Assembly: GCF_000002865.3 (NCBI RefSeq)
Contig: NW_001865047.1
Coordinates: 128,584 to 192,583 of the forward strand
Direction: 5' to 3'
From: Monosiga brevicollis MX1
Taxonomy: Eukaryota > Opisthokonta > Choanoflagellata > Craspedida > Salpingoecidae
DNA: 64,000 nucleotides
A program made the translations under genes and the position numbers. A model generated the notes under the pieces. That model was not told where the DNA came from. It made no database searches and saw only the letters and a list, made by a program, of their open reading frames with translations. Of this stretch, positions 30,424-41,648 are shown piece after piece (position 1 is the first letter of the stretch; each line of letters begins with the position of its first letter).

Positions 30424-31833
30424 TCATGAATTGGTCGTGGAAGTACCATCGGCACTTGAATCCTTGCTAGCTGCCGTCAAGCTCAAAACCTTGTGCGGCA
30501 CCCAGCTGCGCAAGTCTTCTGTCATGCTCGATCGAGACAGCTGGACAACAAAACCAGAGAACATGAACACCAATGGTGCCCCCCTCAGTGGATAATTGCA
30601 ACCGCCGCAGTTGACGAGTCGTACCTCTTTCCAAGTCGGCAAATCCATAAAGAGCCCCTCGGGTGAGGGAAGCCGTGCCAAGAGCTGCTCCCCCAGCAGC
30701 TTGTTACCCTACAAACCCCGAGCCGCCTCCCACGCATCGTCAGCACTCGGCTTCAAACCCCGCTTCGAGGGCTCGAAACCGTTTGAACATGAGGCACCGA
30801 CCCCCCGTACCGCGCCGTTGAGGTGCAGGCCATCTGCAAGATATGCTTTTTCCGGGGCGCTGGAAGTAGCCCGCATGACGCTGGCCAGGTCGAGAAAGAC
30901 GGCGCCACGACCGCGAGCCACCTCTCCCGCAATGCGGCTAAACTCCTACACGTGAGAAATCAGATGGCATCACCGAGGCCACATCGGCCGTGAGGGCATG
31001 CAGCACACGTCTACTGGCCAGAGGCATGGAGGGGCCCCGTAATAAGCTGACATCCACCCGCTCATTTGACCGCTCGGCTTGCAACTCGTGGTCGACGACG
31101 GGAGGCCCAATCACTACGACCAGCTGGATATCAGCAAATTGTGCATCAAGGTGGAATTCAGCTCAAACATGACAGGGAGGCAGCCAGGCAGACCGCGGCC
31201 CTCACCTCGGCCTGCGTGATGCAGTGGTCCACGATCGTGCTCAGGTGAGTGCGGTATTGTTGAGGCGTGAGCCCTTGGAGCTCCGATTCAGCCGCTATGC
31301 ACGGGGCCGGCGAGTGAGAGCAGTTTCTTCGGCGTGAGAGCCAGAGTGTCCAATTCGCAACGCCCCAAGCGACTTGCAACGACCTGGGATTGACAGCGGG
31401 TTGCGGTCGCCCACACACCATCATTCGCGCCAAAGAAGACGGTGGCAAAGACATATTGCTGCTCGGGGGTGGGCAGCGCCTCCTTGAGGATGGCCACGCC
31501 CTTCATGGTATCATATCCACTGTAGCCCCGATTTGTCACGTCCACCTTGCGCTGATACGCGTCGGCCAGCATGGCCACCCATCCGCGCTGTCCTGCCACG
31601 ACGGCCAAGATCAAGGTTGAGCGATAAATCATAATAACGGCCAGGGCGGACCGCGTGACACCCTTAAGATTCCAATTCAAGCAAACCCGAGAGCCGGAGA
31701 ACCAGAAATTCAGGAATCAAGAGCTCGTACCATCGGGGCTGGCCCAGCCATACTGCGTGATGCTGTCCCCAAAGCAGACCGCCCGCCGCCGCAGCGCCTG
31801 TCCAGTAACCGACGACGAACGAGCCGCCGCCAT
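30424..31833 (-). CDS. IAH1-like GDSL/SGNH esterase
   Basis: Six exons join in phase on the minus strand: 31833-31731, 31592-31419, 31294-31206, 31123-30974, 30945-30811 and 30708-30424, predicting about 311 residues. The SGNH blocks are present: block I FGDSITQYGW (nucleophile Ser), Gly in NRGYSGYDT, block III FFGANDG, and block V DGLHL (catalytic Asp and His). The order and spacing match isoamyl acetate-hydrolysing esterase 1 (IAH1). Members cleave short acyl esters in the cytosol. The exact C-terminus is uncertain: homologues end soon after the LPTWKEV segment, whereas this frame runs about 65 codons further, so a last small exon or early stop may have been missed. The gene is divergent from the TAF3-like gene, sharing a 463-base spacer. 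Confidence 0.85.
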
Positions 31834-32296
<463 letters not shown>

Positions 32297-35200
32297 ATGG
32301 CCGCCGTTGCCGGGGGTGCGGCCAGCAACAGTCAAGAGCATCAGTCCCAGAGCAAGCTTTCTTCCTCCTCAACACAGCCTGCGAGCAGTCAGTCGACCGC
32401 ACCGCCCGCCGCTTCCGGCGGGGCCACGGCCCGCAAGCCGTCTGCCTCGGCGGCGACCAAGCGCACCGGCGCCGGTGCTGGAACCAATTTCACCCTGCAA
32501 ACAGGTTCCAGCCCAGAGGAAGACGAAGCCTATCTTACCGCCCTCTACCGCTCGTCCGCCCAGTTGGCTCAGGTATGCCATAAACCATGCCCTGCCTCGT
32601 TACGCACAAAGCGTCTGTCGCTCATCATCCAGGGTTGGGGGGTTTTTTTTTCTTCCCCCTTCTTATTTTTTTTTCGGCTAGCGTGCGGGCTTTAGTGGAT
32701 TCGAACGTCAGGCGCTCACGACCCTTGCTGAAGCCGCTTGCAACTACACCCTCCTTCTTGGGCGTGTCTCCTTGCAATACGCTCACTTTGGTACGTCAAT
32801 ATCACTGTTCTGAGCCATGACGACCCCTCCCTCTCAAACATGACGACACTTTGTGCTCAAGACCCCAATCTGACTTGCCGCGACCACTATTGCCGGTGGA
32901 TCCTCCCGCCCTCGCTTCCTTTGTTGCGTTCTTAGAACATCGAAGCAACATCAATCTTGACGATCTTGGCCAGTGTTGCGACGATCTTCACCTCCCCGCT
33001 CAACAACTCGAGCTTCACCTGCGCAAGGCTTTGCAACACCAGCAGCAGCAACACCTGGATAGCTTGAGCCGTGCGTTGTTTGTTCCAAACCAGCGTTTGA
33101 TACCTGCGTGGCACATGCTCAACGTCCTTCTGCCACCTCCTTGGCTCTTGCCCGTCATTATCCTCCGCCGCCCTGGCTCTTGTCTTCTCTTCTTTCTACA
33201 TGCATCTATTTCCATTTCACTTCTTCTCTCTTTCCCTCTTTTTGTGATTAGATGGCGGCAACAACGGCGATACCCGGTAATCCGGCTCTTGCCCGGCCCA
33301 AAATTCGTCTCGTGCCTCCATCCAAACAGTCTCAACCCTCGGCAAGTCAAGCACAGGACCCGGCCTCGCCCGAACCCATCAAAACATTTCGGTACGTATG
33401 CACCTCATCATCACAATCGATGAATATGTTCGGAGCCCCTTATTTTACCCTGGGCCGCGCTGATGCTTTACCATAGCTTCGTCCCAGCCAGCGCAGTCGC
33501 AGGCGCCACTCTTCCCGCTGGCTGTAAGTCCTTGCTTCGCACCGCCGAGCACTTGTCCGATTCCCCTTGCTTCCGCGCCCCGTAGCTTTCTTCTTCGTCT
33601 CCTTGGACCGCAACCATCACCATCATCGTCGCCGTGGCTGCCATTTGGGTCCTGTCTTCATGCATTCTGCTTGCGTACGCTCTTGAACCGTTAGTTGCGC
33701 CCTTTCTTCCTCCTTTACCGCCACGCAAAACCTACGATGCCTCGGCCATGGACGAGGATGAGGAGGTCACGATTGAGGTTCCGATGAATGGAGACGCTAG
33801 TCTTGAACAAGGCATTGATTCTTCCCAAGACAGCAACCCGACGGCTGCAGCCGCTGGTCCAGAATCATCCTTGGTCGAGCCGGGCCGGGAGACAGCGCCT
33901 GGTCACATTTCTCCAAAAAGCCAAGGCGATGCAAGCGACCAACCACGATCACAAAGCCTCAACCTCAACCTCAACGATCTTGATGCCCTGATCGATGACG
34001 ATCTTTTGACCAAACCACTTGATGTCCCAAAATATGTTCAGCTGCGCAGTGACTTCTCGTCACTTCCACAACGCCTGGTCAGAACCCTCGCCCGGCCACG
34101 CTTTTGCGGCATGTTTCTGCAACTGACTCTGGCCATGTAAACTGCTTTTTAATGCTCTGGCATGACATCCACAGATCTCGCGAACGAGCACTGTTCTGTC
34201 GCAATCCACGGGCCGGGTGAGTGTCCGGCTTTTGCCTGGGCCTTGGGCTCTCAGATCCCCTGCAACAGATGCGCATCCTATGCCTTCCTTTGTGAGCTCA
34301 CCGTGGGTGTACCTTTTGGCGCCATGGCATGCTTGGACGTACAGATTTCTACCAAAACAACGACGAGCTTATCACATGCTACACCACAAGCGCGCTCCAC
34401 TTCACCAAAGGCCAAGCGGCCCAAGGTTGTCAATGGCACCTCAGGACCCGTAGCAGCTCGGCGCCCTCCATCCAGTTCGTGCCGACGCAGGTCCTCTTCG
34501 CCGCCCGGCAATGTGGTCCCCAAAAGTACACTCATCGGCCTCGTCTTGTGCGCAGGTGCCCGCGCCCTGAGCCCCAAAGCATCGATAACAAGCCCTCGCG
34601 TCAAAGCTCAGGACACCCCGGTCTCTGGTCCCGTGGGTAAGGGCGCCAGCTCCGCTCGTCTGACCTCGCCCGTGGCAACGCCCGTGGCAACGCCGGCGAG
34701 CAACAACACGCTGCTCGAGAAACGTGCTGTCCACGTTCCGCCCTTGTCCATTGATATTGGCAAAGTCAATGAGTTGGCAGCCCAGACGCCAGCCAAGGAT
34801 GAGCCCACCACCGCTGACATTCGAACACCATCTGCATCAACCCCAAAGGTATGCTCTCCGCTCGTGGCCCAAGCACTCGAGCTTTTCTACCTTGTTGCAG
34901 TGGGGTGTGTGATGGTCTTGGCTTAGACAATGACCCCAGAGCTTTTTTTGTTTTTTTGTTGTTCTTTCTTTTCTTTCTTTCTGCACATGTGCTCTTACAT
35001 TTCAAACTGCCACATCTGCGATAACGCAGCTCAAGATCAAGCTGACACCCACCGTTGTGAAGAAGGAAGGCTTCGACCCTGGAGCCACAGACGTCGCCAC
35101 GTCTGCTTCGACGCCTGCGTCGAGACCGCCATCACAATCTGCCTCGCGCACCACTTCGGCTGCCCCGTCGCCGCGTCTCGGTGCAGAGCCAACCCCGGCT

Positions 35201-37203
35201 ACTCCAACTTCAGCTAAACGACATCCCAAATTATTGTTCAAGCTCACCCCTGCATCGTCCAAGTCGGGAGCGGGGCCCGTGCAAAAGTCCAAATTGGCAG
35301 CATCTGCAAGTGTGGCAAAGCAAGAACCGTCGGCGAATGACGCGACCAGCGCTACGAGCATCCCGTCCACACAGGTGTCCCCGAACAATGCAGTGAGCCG
35401 GCCGCCGATGACTGCCAATGTCAAGCCCGAGCCACAGGCGTCCAATTCACCATCAACAGCCGACCCGAAGGCTGGTTTGAGGGTCAATCCTGCGGCACCG
35501 GCAGTGGCCAAGTCCTCAACCCCCCACAATGGAAAAGGTGTCGCACAGCGCAAGGCAGCCAACGCTGCTGAGCGCAAGGTTGCGTCCACCTCTGCTGCTG
35601 CCTCGAGCAAGCGCAGTTCCACGGGCTCTGGGAGCTCGACACCAGCACGCAAGAGCGAGGGTGGCAAGAGCAAAAGTCGTCGCGGCTCTCATGCCGTGAT
35701 CTCAGCCACGCCGAGTGGACCAGACTCTCTGCCTCCCTATCACCATGACCCCGCTGTGCGGATGGCGCCGGCTCGAACACGTATGCTGCCCAATGCCTGC
35801 TGCGTTATCTCATTTTTTCCAAAATACTTCCTTTCTCAAATCACATGGCCCGCCTGCATCGCCTTGGTTCATCCCATAGTTGAGATTGATAAAAACGGCT
35901 TTGCCGTAGGCTTGCCACGTAAGTTTGTCTTTGTTCATCTCAGCCTGTGGCCCAGCGCTAATTTCACGAACCCACCGTGAAGCGCTCTTTTCGTTGTCCA
36001 TCGCTCGATGAAGAAGGGGAGGCTACAAGACGATACTCGACCTCGCACCACCTGCTCATGCGGTCGGCCTGCTATCGTGCCTCGCAGACGATGTGTATTC
36101 CCAGCTGCCGGAGAAACCTTTAATCAACGACCCTCCATATTGCGTCTGTCGCCATTGGCGACAGAATGAGTGAGTGATACCCTGCACCTGCTACGCCTGG
36201 GCCTCAAAAGCTCATTGAAAATAGGGTTCGCGCCTCTCACAACCATCGTTGCCTCATGACAGGGAAGCAGAGCAATACGCATGCCTGGGCTGCGCCGACT
36301 GGTTTCACCCGGCGTGCCTGCACATGGAGCCCAGTAATGTCCGTCCAAACGTCTGCAGTTATCTGCTTTGCCGCTGTGCCTCATCTCACCCTCCCCGCAT
36401 GCCCTGCGGCGGCGTGCCCATTAGAACGTTTTGTTCTTCTGTCACTACTGCAACAAGCGCGTCAAGTTCGACAATCGCAAAGCACTCATGTGGCTCAACA
36501 CGATAGTGGTAAGACAGCGTGTCCAGTGGTGTGCCAGGATGACATGCATCACAAGGCTTGTTGCGCATAAGGCACTGCACCCTGTTTGCTGCCAAGGCAA
36601 GGAGCCTCATTCCATTTGATTGTACACCCCCAAAGCGTCAAGCTTTGCCTGCAGCAATCGTCGGCCCTGTGCAGCGGAGTATCTCAAGGAAGAAGAAAAT
36701 TACTTTGGACGACGTGTTTGGCACCGCGCCGCTCAACGCCGAGAACTACAACAAGATCATTGCCCGCCCAATGGGTATGAATCGCCCAGCTTGCAAAGCA
36801 GCGGCATCGAAAAGAGTTGGTGTGAAGGGCTCATGCATAACATGTCCTGCTCGACTTTGCCGCAGATTTCAACACCGTGCGCAGCCGCCTCGAGGCCAAT
36901 CTGTACCAGGATATTCAAAGCTTTGACCGTGATCTGACACTGATTGCCAACAATTGCAAAACATACACGGGCAAGTTGGACGCTGCAGTGACTAAAGAGT
37001 ACAAGGAATATGTGGCAGCTTTCGAAGGAGCTATTATCACAAATCTTCCGACTTTGACCAAGCAACTCGCCTTTGTGCCTCAAAAACCCTACCGCCGATA
37101 TTGGGGGCCTGGATGTCCTCCGGAGCCGTGGGACGGCGTAGAACATGACAATGCAGACGCTTCTGAGCGCCGTCATGTGGAGAGCAGTGACGATGAGCGC
37201 TAG
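32297..37203 (+). CDS. TAF3-like histone-fold protein with PHD finger and bromodomain
   Basis: Exons 32297-32572, 32682-32790 and 32936-33070 encode a Bromo_TP histone fold (GFERQALTTLAEAACNYTLLL, NINLDDLGQCC) as in TFIID subunits TAF3/TAF8. A later exon has a TAF8-like block (APFLPPLPPRKTYDA). Long disordered Ser/Ala/Lys-rich exons follow (34200-35790), with LKIKLTPTVVKK. The PHD finger comes from exons around 36130-36510: YCVCRHW, ACLGCADWFHPACLHM and FFCHYCNKR give the C4-H-C3 zinc ligands. The final exons (about 36690-37203) encode a bromodomain (YNKIIARPMDFNTVRSRLE, FDRDLTLIANNCKTYTG). Codon phase is consistent across the PHD and bromodomain junctions. The junction between the third exon and the one at 33252 is unresolved because the phases disagree. 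Animal TAF3 has histone fold plus PHD but no bromodomain. A role in promoter recognition through histone marks is inferred. Confidence 0.8.
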
Positions 37204-37444
37204 GCATTGCGTGAAAGGGAGGGGGATACCCATTGGGTATCTGCTGTTTGAATCCTCATGCGAATGGTGCGTGGTTCACATACACATCAATCAATTGAAG
37301 AAAAGAATTTTTGATTCGACGGCTCAGCAGTGTGGGGACACCTTGGAAACCTGTATAGCCAGTTGTCCACCTCAAGACTCGCCGACATGGCGTCACAGCG
37401 CCCCGCAAACAAAGGCGTGCGATGAGGATTGAGGAGAAGTGGCT
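37204..37444. other. Convergent 3' spacer
   Basis: About 240 bases separate the stops of the TAF3-like and lactate dehydrogenase genes. No feature is seen. Confidence 0.6.
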
Positions 37445-38315
37445 CTAAAACTTAATGTCCTTCTGGACGGCCCACAAGTTTTTGGCTGATGACTGAAGCG
37501 ACTGGAGCTCCTTGTCGTCGAGGGGCTGGTGAAGAATGCGTTCAACGCCACGGCTGCCCAGAACGCAGGGCAGGGAGAGGAAGACTGATTCGTCAATGCC
37601 ATGCACGCCCTTGACGTAGGTGCTGACAGGCACCACGCGCTGCTGATTCTGCAAGATGATGCCGCAGAGTGTGCTGACGGCCGAGCCAATGGCCCAGTTG
37701 GTGTACCCCTGGCGGTGCGGAAGAAAGCGGCTCTGGTAAGGACAGAGGTAACCCTTTTGCTTTATGTTATGTTGTAAGACAGTGTGGGCGTTGGTATGAA
37801 GCCTGCCCGCAGACAAACCTTGAGCTTGATGACGTCGTAGGCAGCGCTGACCACCCGTTCGTGAATCTTGTCAAAATTGGCGCTATGCGAGGTGTCGAGG
37901 TGGACACCGGCAATGTTGACGCTGCTCCACACAGGCACGCTCGAGTCGCCATGCTAACGGTGGGCGTCCGAACCATGGTAAGCGAGAGTGCATGCCATCT
38001 GGCAGAGGTCATTGGGACAGCTGGGCAAAAATTATTGAGCAAAGATCCGCTTCGCAGCAAGAGCTGTACACCAACCTCGCCGACGATCCAGGCATGAACA
38101 GACGACGCGTTGACATCCAACTCCTGGCCTGTATCAAGACAAAACGTTGGCAGCGGGATGATTGATGAGTCAAAACATTGACAGGGCTTTGAAATAATGT
38201 GCGGTATTGTGCACAACCGCTCCAAAATGCAGACGAACCGATGAGGGTACGGAAACGGGACGAGTCGAGGAAGGTACCGCTACCCAGCACACGGTTGGCT
38301 GGCAGGCCTAAACAT

Positions 38316-38348
<33 letters not shown>

Positions 38349-39569
38349 GTCCCCAGACAACCATCGAGCCCGGCGTGAGTGCGATGAGCTGAAACCAAAC
38401 TGAAGGCGTCAGGGAAGCGTCGAAAAGCTGAAAGTTGGGCGCATTGGATAGGAGCAGGGCGTTGTACCAGAGAGTTGCCAAGCAATGTAGGTCATGATGT
38501 CGACAGGGTTGGAGACCTAGGCGAGCACAGTGAATCGAAGTCATTTTCCCTTGGGAATGATGACCGGCCATGACCAGGTCAGAGCGAAAGAGGTGGAGGG
38601 GGGATGAGTTTACCATGAGAATGACCGTGTTAGGGCTCTTGGCAACCAAAGGAGGGATGATGTGCTTGAGGACGTCGCGGTTGCGGTCCGCGAGCTGAAG
38701 GCGAGTTTCGCCATCCTAATATTGTCCCACATCATGATTGAGCACAGGATGTAAGAAGCCGGAAATGGGTTGTCTCATGTTTGTTTGGTTTTTTAATTGA
38801 AGCACCGTGTGCCTGCTAGACAAGGTGGTGGAAGGCTGGCTGGTGAAGATTGAGGCAGCTGTGCGAGCAAAAAAAAGCGTACCTGCTGGCGCACACCAGC
38901 TGCGATAATGCAAATGTCAGAGTTGCGTGAGGCTTCATAGTCATCATCGCACTCGACGATGCGACCATGCTGGTAAGCACCGCCGTGCTGAAGATCCATC
39001 ACCTGAGAAGGGGCCCAAGAAAGAGAGAGAGAGAGGGAGAGACCGTGGTTTGTGAGACATGGCAGATGATTGCAGGCAACGCTTCTTCTTCGGCAATCTG
39101 AGCCCACCTCGCCCTTGAGCTTGTCCTTCATGACATCAGCCAAGACGAGCTCGCCAACGAGACCCTGAGAGATGGAAACAAGTTGGCAGCGGGTGTTAGT
39201 CTACGCGCTTCCTGAATCCGAGTGCTGTTTGCACCAGACAGGAATGCAAGGATGTTGGTGGCCAAGATGGGAGTAAAACCTGCCTTTTGCAGGAGGCTGT
39301 AGGCACAGGCCATGCCGACGGAGCCGATGCCGACGATTGTAATCTTGAAGCTAGAGCCGTGGCCCTCATCATCAGACACGGAGGCTATGGCGGCGCGCGG
39401 AAGGAATATGTTGCGGGTGAGACTCTACACGCAAGTGGCAAGCTTCAATCCGAAGGTGAAGGATAGAAACTGGCGGGGGCAACGCACCGGTGCGCACGGG
39501 AGCGGCAGCTTGACCGCGGTCTTTGGCGACCGGGTAAAAGAGTTGTTTAGGGGGAACCATTTCGGCCAT
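37445..39569 (-). CDS. LDH: L-lactate dehydrogenase
   Basis: Ten exons join in phase: 39569-39488, 39384-39284, 39164-39108, 39002-38883, 38715-38614, 38516-38468, 38307-38239, 38128-38076, 37953-37819 and 37708-37445, giving 343 residues from the Met at 39569. The NAD-binding loop is [12 protein letters not shown]. The substrate loop is [13 protein letters not shown], with Gln at the position that selects pyruvate rather than oxaloacetate. SSRFRTLI supplies the substrate-binding Arg, and WIVGEHGDSS the catalytic His. SNPVDIMTY and GSGTFLDS are further LDH blocks. The enzyme interconverts pyruvate and lactate with NADH. The frame is open upstream to a Met at 39833 encoding an 88-residue, Arg-rich, acid-free leader, so a mitochondrial form is possible. 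The second intron appears to start with GC. Confidence 0.95.
38317..38346. repeat. Poly(A)/poly(T) run in an LDH intron
   Basis: A homopolymer of about 29 A on the plus strand is a poly(T) just upstream of the TTTAG acceptor of LDH exon 7 on the coding strand. It acts as an extreme polypyrimidine tract. Confidence 0.9.
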
Positions 39570-40160
39570 GGTGGCGATTGTGGCGTGTAGGTGACGGACT
39601 TGAGGAGCGGTTTGGCACTGACAGGCTGCAAAAGTCGGAAGAAGCCGAATGGGCCGAGTCGAGAAACGAGAGCGACAGATGGCAAAGCCAACCCAGTGAC
39701 GAGCGGGAGTGGTGGTGGTGAGCAAGGAGCGAGATTGAACGGGACGTGAGCAAGCCAAGAGGGACAGGGGGCGCAACTGGGCCCAGCCTTGCGGCTTTGC
39801 AAGCAGTCGAGCGCCACTCAAGTACAACTTCATGTGTCGGTGTCTGTGTCTGTGAAGCTTGTGTGAAGGAGCCCAAAACGTGATTGCAGACACCCCCAGA
39901 CCCCAACCCATCAAATCATCACACACAAGAAAAGGCTCGAGTCAAAGTCAGGGGGAGAGAGAGAGACAGAGGGAGAGACCCGTGCGCGCACGTCTGCAGA
40001 TCAGAGCGCGGTCGTTGGCACAGCAAACGAGAGAGCAAGACGACACAGCCAAGGACTGACGCGAGGCGAGGCAGGCAGAAGGAGTCGGCTGGTTGGTTGG
40101 TTTTGAAAGGATGCAACGAGCGCGAAACCAAGGCAAGCAAGAGGTGACGTGGGAAGGCCC

Positions 40161-40220
40161 CAGTGCCAGTGCCAGTGCCAGTGCCAGTGCCAGTGCCAGT
40201 GCCAGTGCCAGTGCCAGTGC
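40161..40220. repeat. (GTGCCA)n hexanucleotide repeat
   Basis: About ten perfect hexamer units (CAGTGC/GTGCCA) lie in tandem. Confidence 0.95.
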
Positions 40221-40499
40221 CCGTGGTCAACAAGCAACGGGGTGTCCCTCTGGCCAGTGACCCGGCACCGTCTGTGTGTGTGTGTGTGATGTTATGTAAG
40301 TAAGAACAGCCACTGGTCTGCCATTCACACACACACACACACCGTGACACACAAGCTTAACAACCGCTTGATTCCGTCGCAACTCACTGTGGTAAAAAAC
40401 GTGCACCGTGGTAAGAGCCCTCTCTCTCTCTCTCCCCGTTGTGTGTGTGTGCGTGTGTGTGTGTGTGTGTGATTCTGTTCGCAAATTGTGTGAATTGTG

Positions 40500-40627
40500 T
40501 GTGTGTGCTCTATGTCTCTGTGTGTGTCTCTGTGTGTGTCTTTGTGTGTGTGTCTCTCTGTCTGGTGTGTCTCTCTGTGTGTCTCTCTGTGTGTCTCTCT
40601 GTGTGTCTCTCTGTGTGTCTCTCTGTG
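40500..40627. repeat. GTGTGTCTCTCT tandem repeat
   Basis: A 12-base unit GTGTGTCTCTCT repeats about five to six times (40560-40627), after shorter related TG/TCTC units. Confidence 0.9.
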
Positions 40628-41648
40628 AAGCAGCCAGACTTGCTGCTTCACACAGACCAAGGGGGCACCGCCGTTTGTGTGCAGGGGGATGTGGAGGGGC
40701 AGGGATGATGTGATAGCATGGGGGCAAGTGGCACACTTGACAACATCAAGGCAGAGAACAAATCAACAACCAGCCAGGCACCCAACTCCACGGGCTGTGG
40801 CAGCCGTTTGTTTGGAGGACACAGCAACGGCATCGCAGCCAGCAAGTGGCACGCGAGGACCCGCCAAGCGTGCGTGCGTGCCCAGCGAATCTGCGCTGGC
40901 CATGCATAAGAACCCCACCAAGCGATGGCTCACCGTTGCCCATGGAAGCTGCACACAAGCTCGCAATGGAAAATGAAATGATAAAAAAATGGGCCCACAC
41001 CAACTGGAGTTGTGCATGTGTGGCACAGCTGCGTCCTGGGCAGCAGGCCCCGCCTCACTGGCTGCTGCCACCTCATGGCTGCGCACACTGCTTACAGCTC
41101 CCTCCGCCCCTCCAGCACCTTTTCCCCATGCATCCCCTAAGCCGGACCAGCTTTTGATCGATACCCCGATGCGTCCAGCCCCATCTAGCAGCGCTGCCAT
41201 TTTCAACACCACAACTGGAACGGAGATCAACGATCCGTTAACGTTGTTAGCCCTTGAGTTGTGCAACAATATCGTCATCCTCCCTACCCAAGGTCGCTCA
41301 ACGCCTGACCAACACACGTCTTCATTCATCTCCGCTCACAAGCCTTGTCTTCAACGAGCCCATCGGGACGTCGCCCGTCTCCCACCAGCCTCACACACCC
41401 CTCTCAAACCACCAAGCCAGCCAGCCACCCCTCGCCGCCATCCCCGGCTGCCATTTCCGCCCCACAACAACAACAACAACAACAACAACACGTGAGACGT
41501 GTGGTGCACGACCCGCACAAGATGCGGTTTTTTCTGATTGATGAAAAAAAAACAGCACTTTTGGATGTTATTTTTAGCTTGGGAAAGTGTTCTAAAAAAA
41601 GGACACTTGTGTTGGATCGAGAGACATGCGCGAAGAAGACGATGAGGT

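Larger units (their letters stand above)
39834..41648. other. Intergenic region rich in microsatellites
   Basis: This 1.8-kb spacer lies upstream of the LDH start and downstream of the NOC4 stop. It holds GAGA runs (39955-39975), a (GTGCCA)n array (40161-40220), CA/TG tracts (40276-40345, 40440-40505), a GTGTGTCTCTCT array (40510-40627) and (ACA)n near 41465-41490. Plus-strand frames between 40718 and 41495 are Ser/Pro/His-rich, lack domains and are not supported as genes. Confidence 0.55.

Noticed and set aside
40763-41495. Opposing open frames of 188 and 168 codons between LDH and NOC4
   Set aside because: Neither has a conserved domain or splice-consistent continuation; the plus frame ends in a run of Asn from an (ACA)n repeat.
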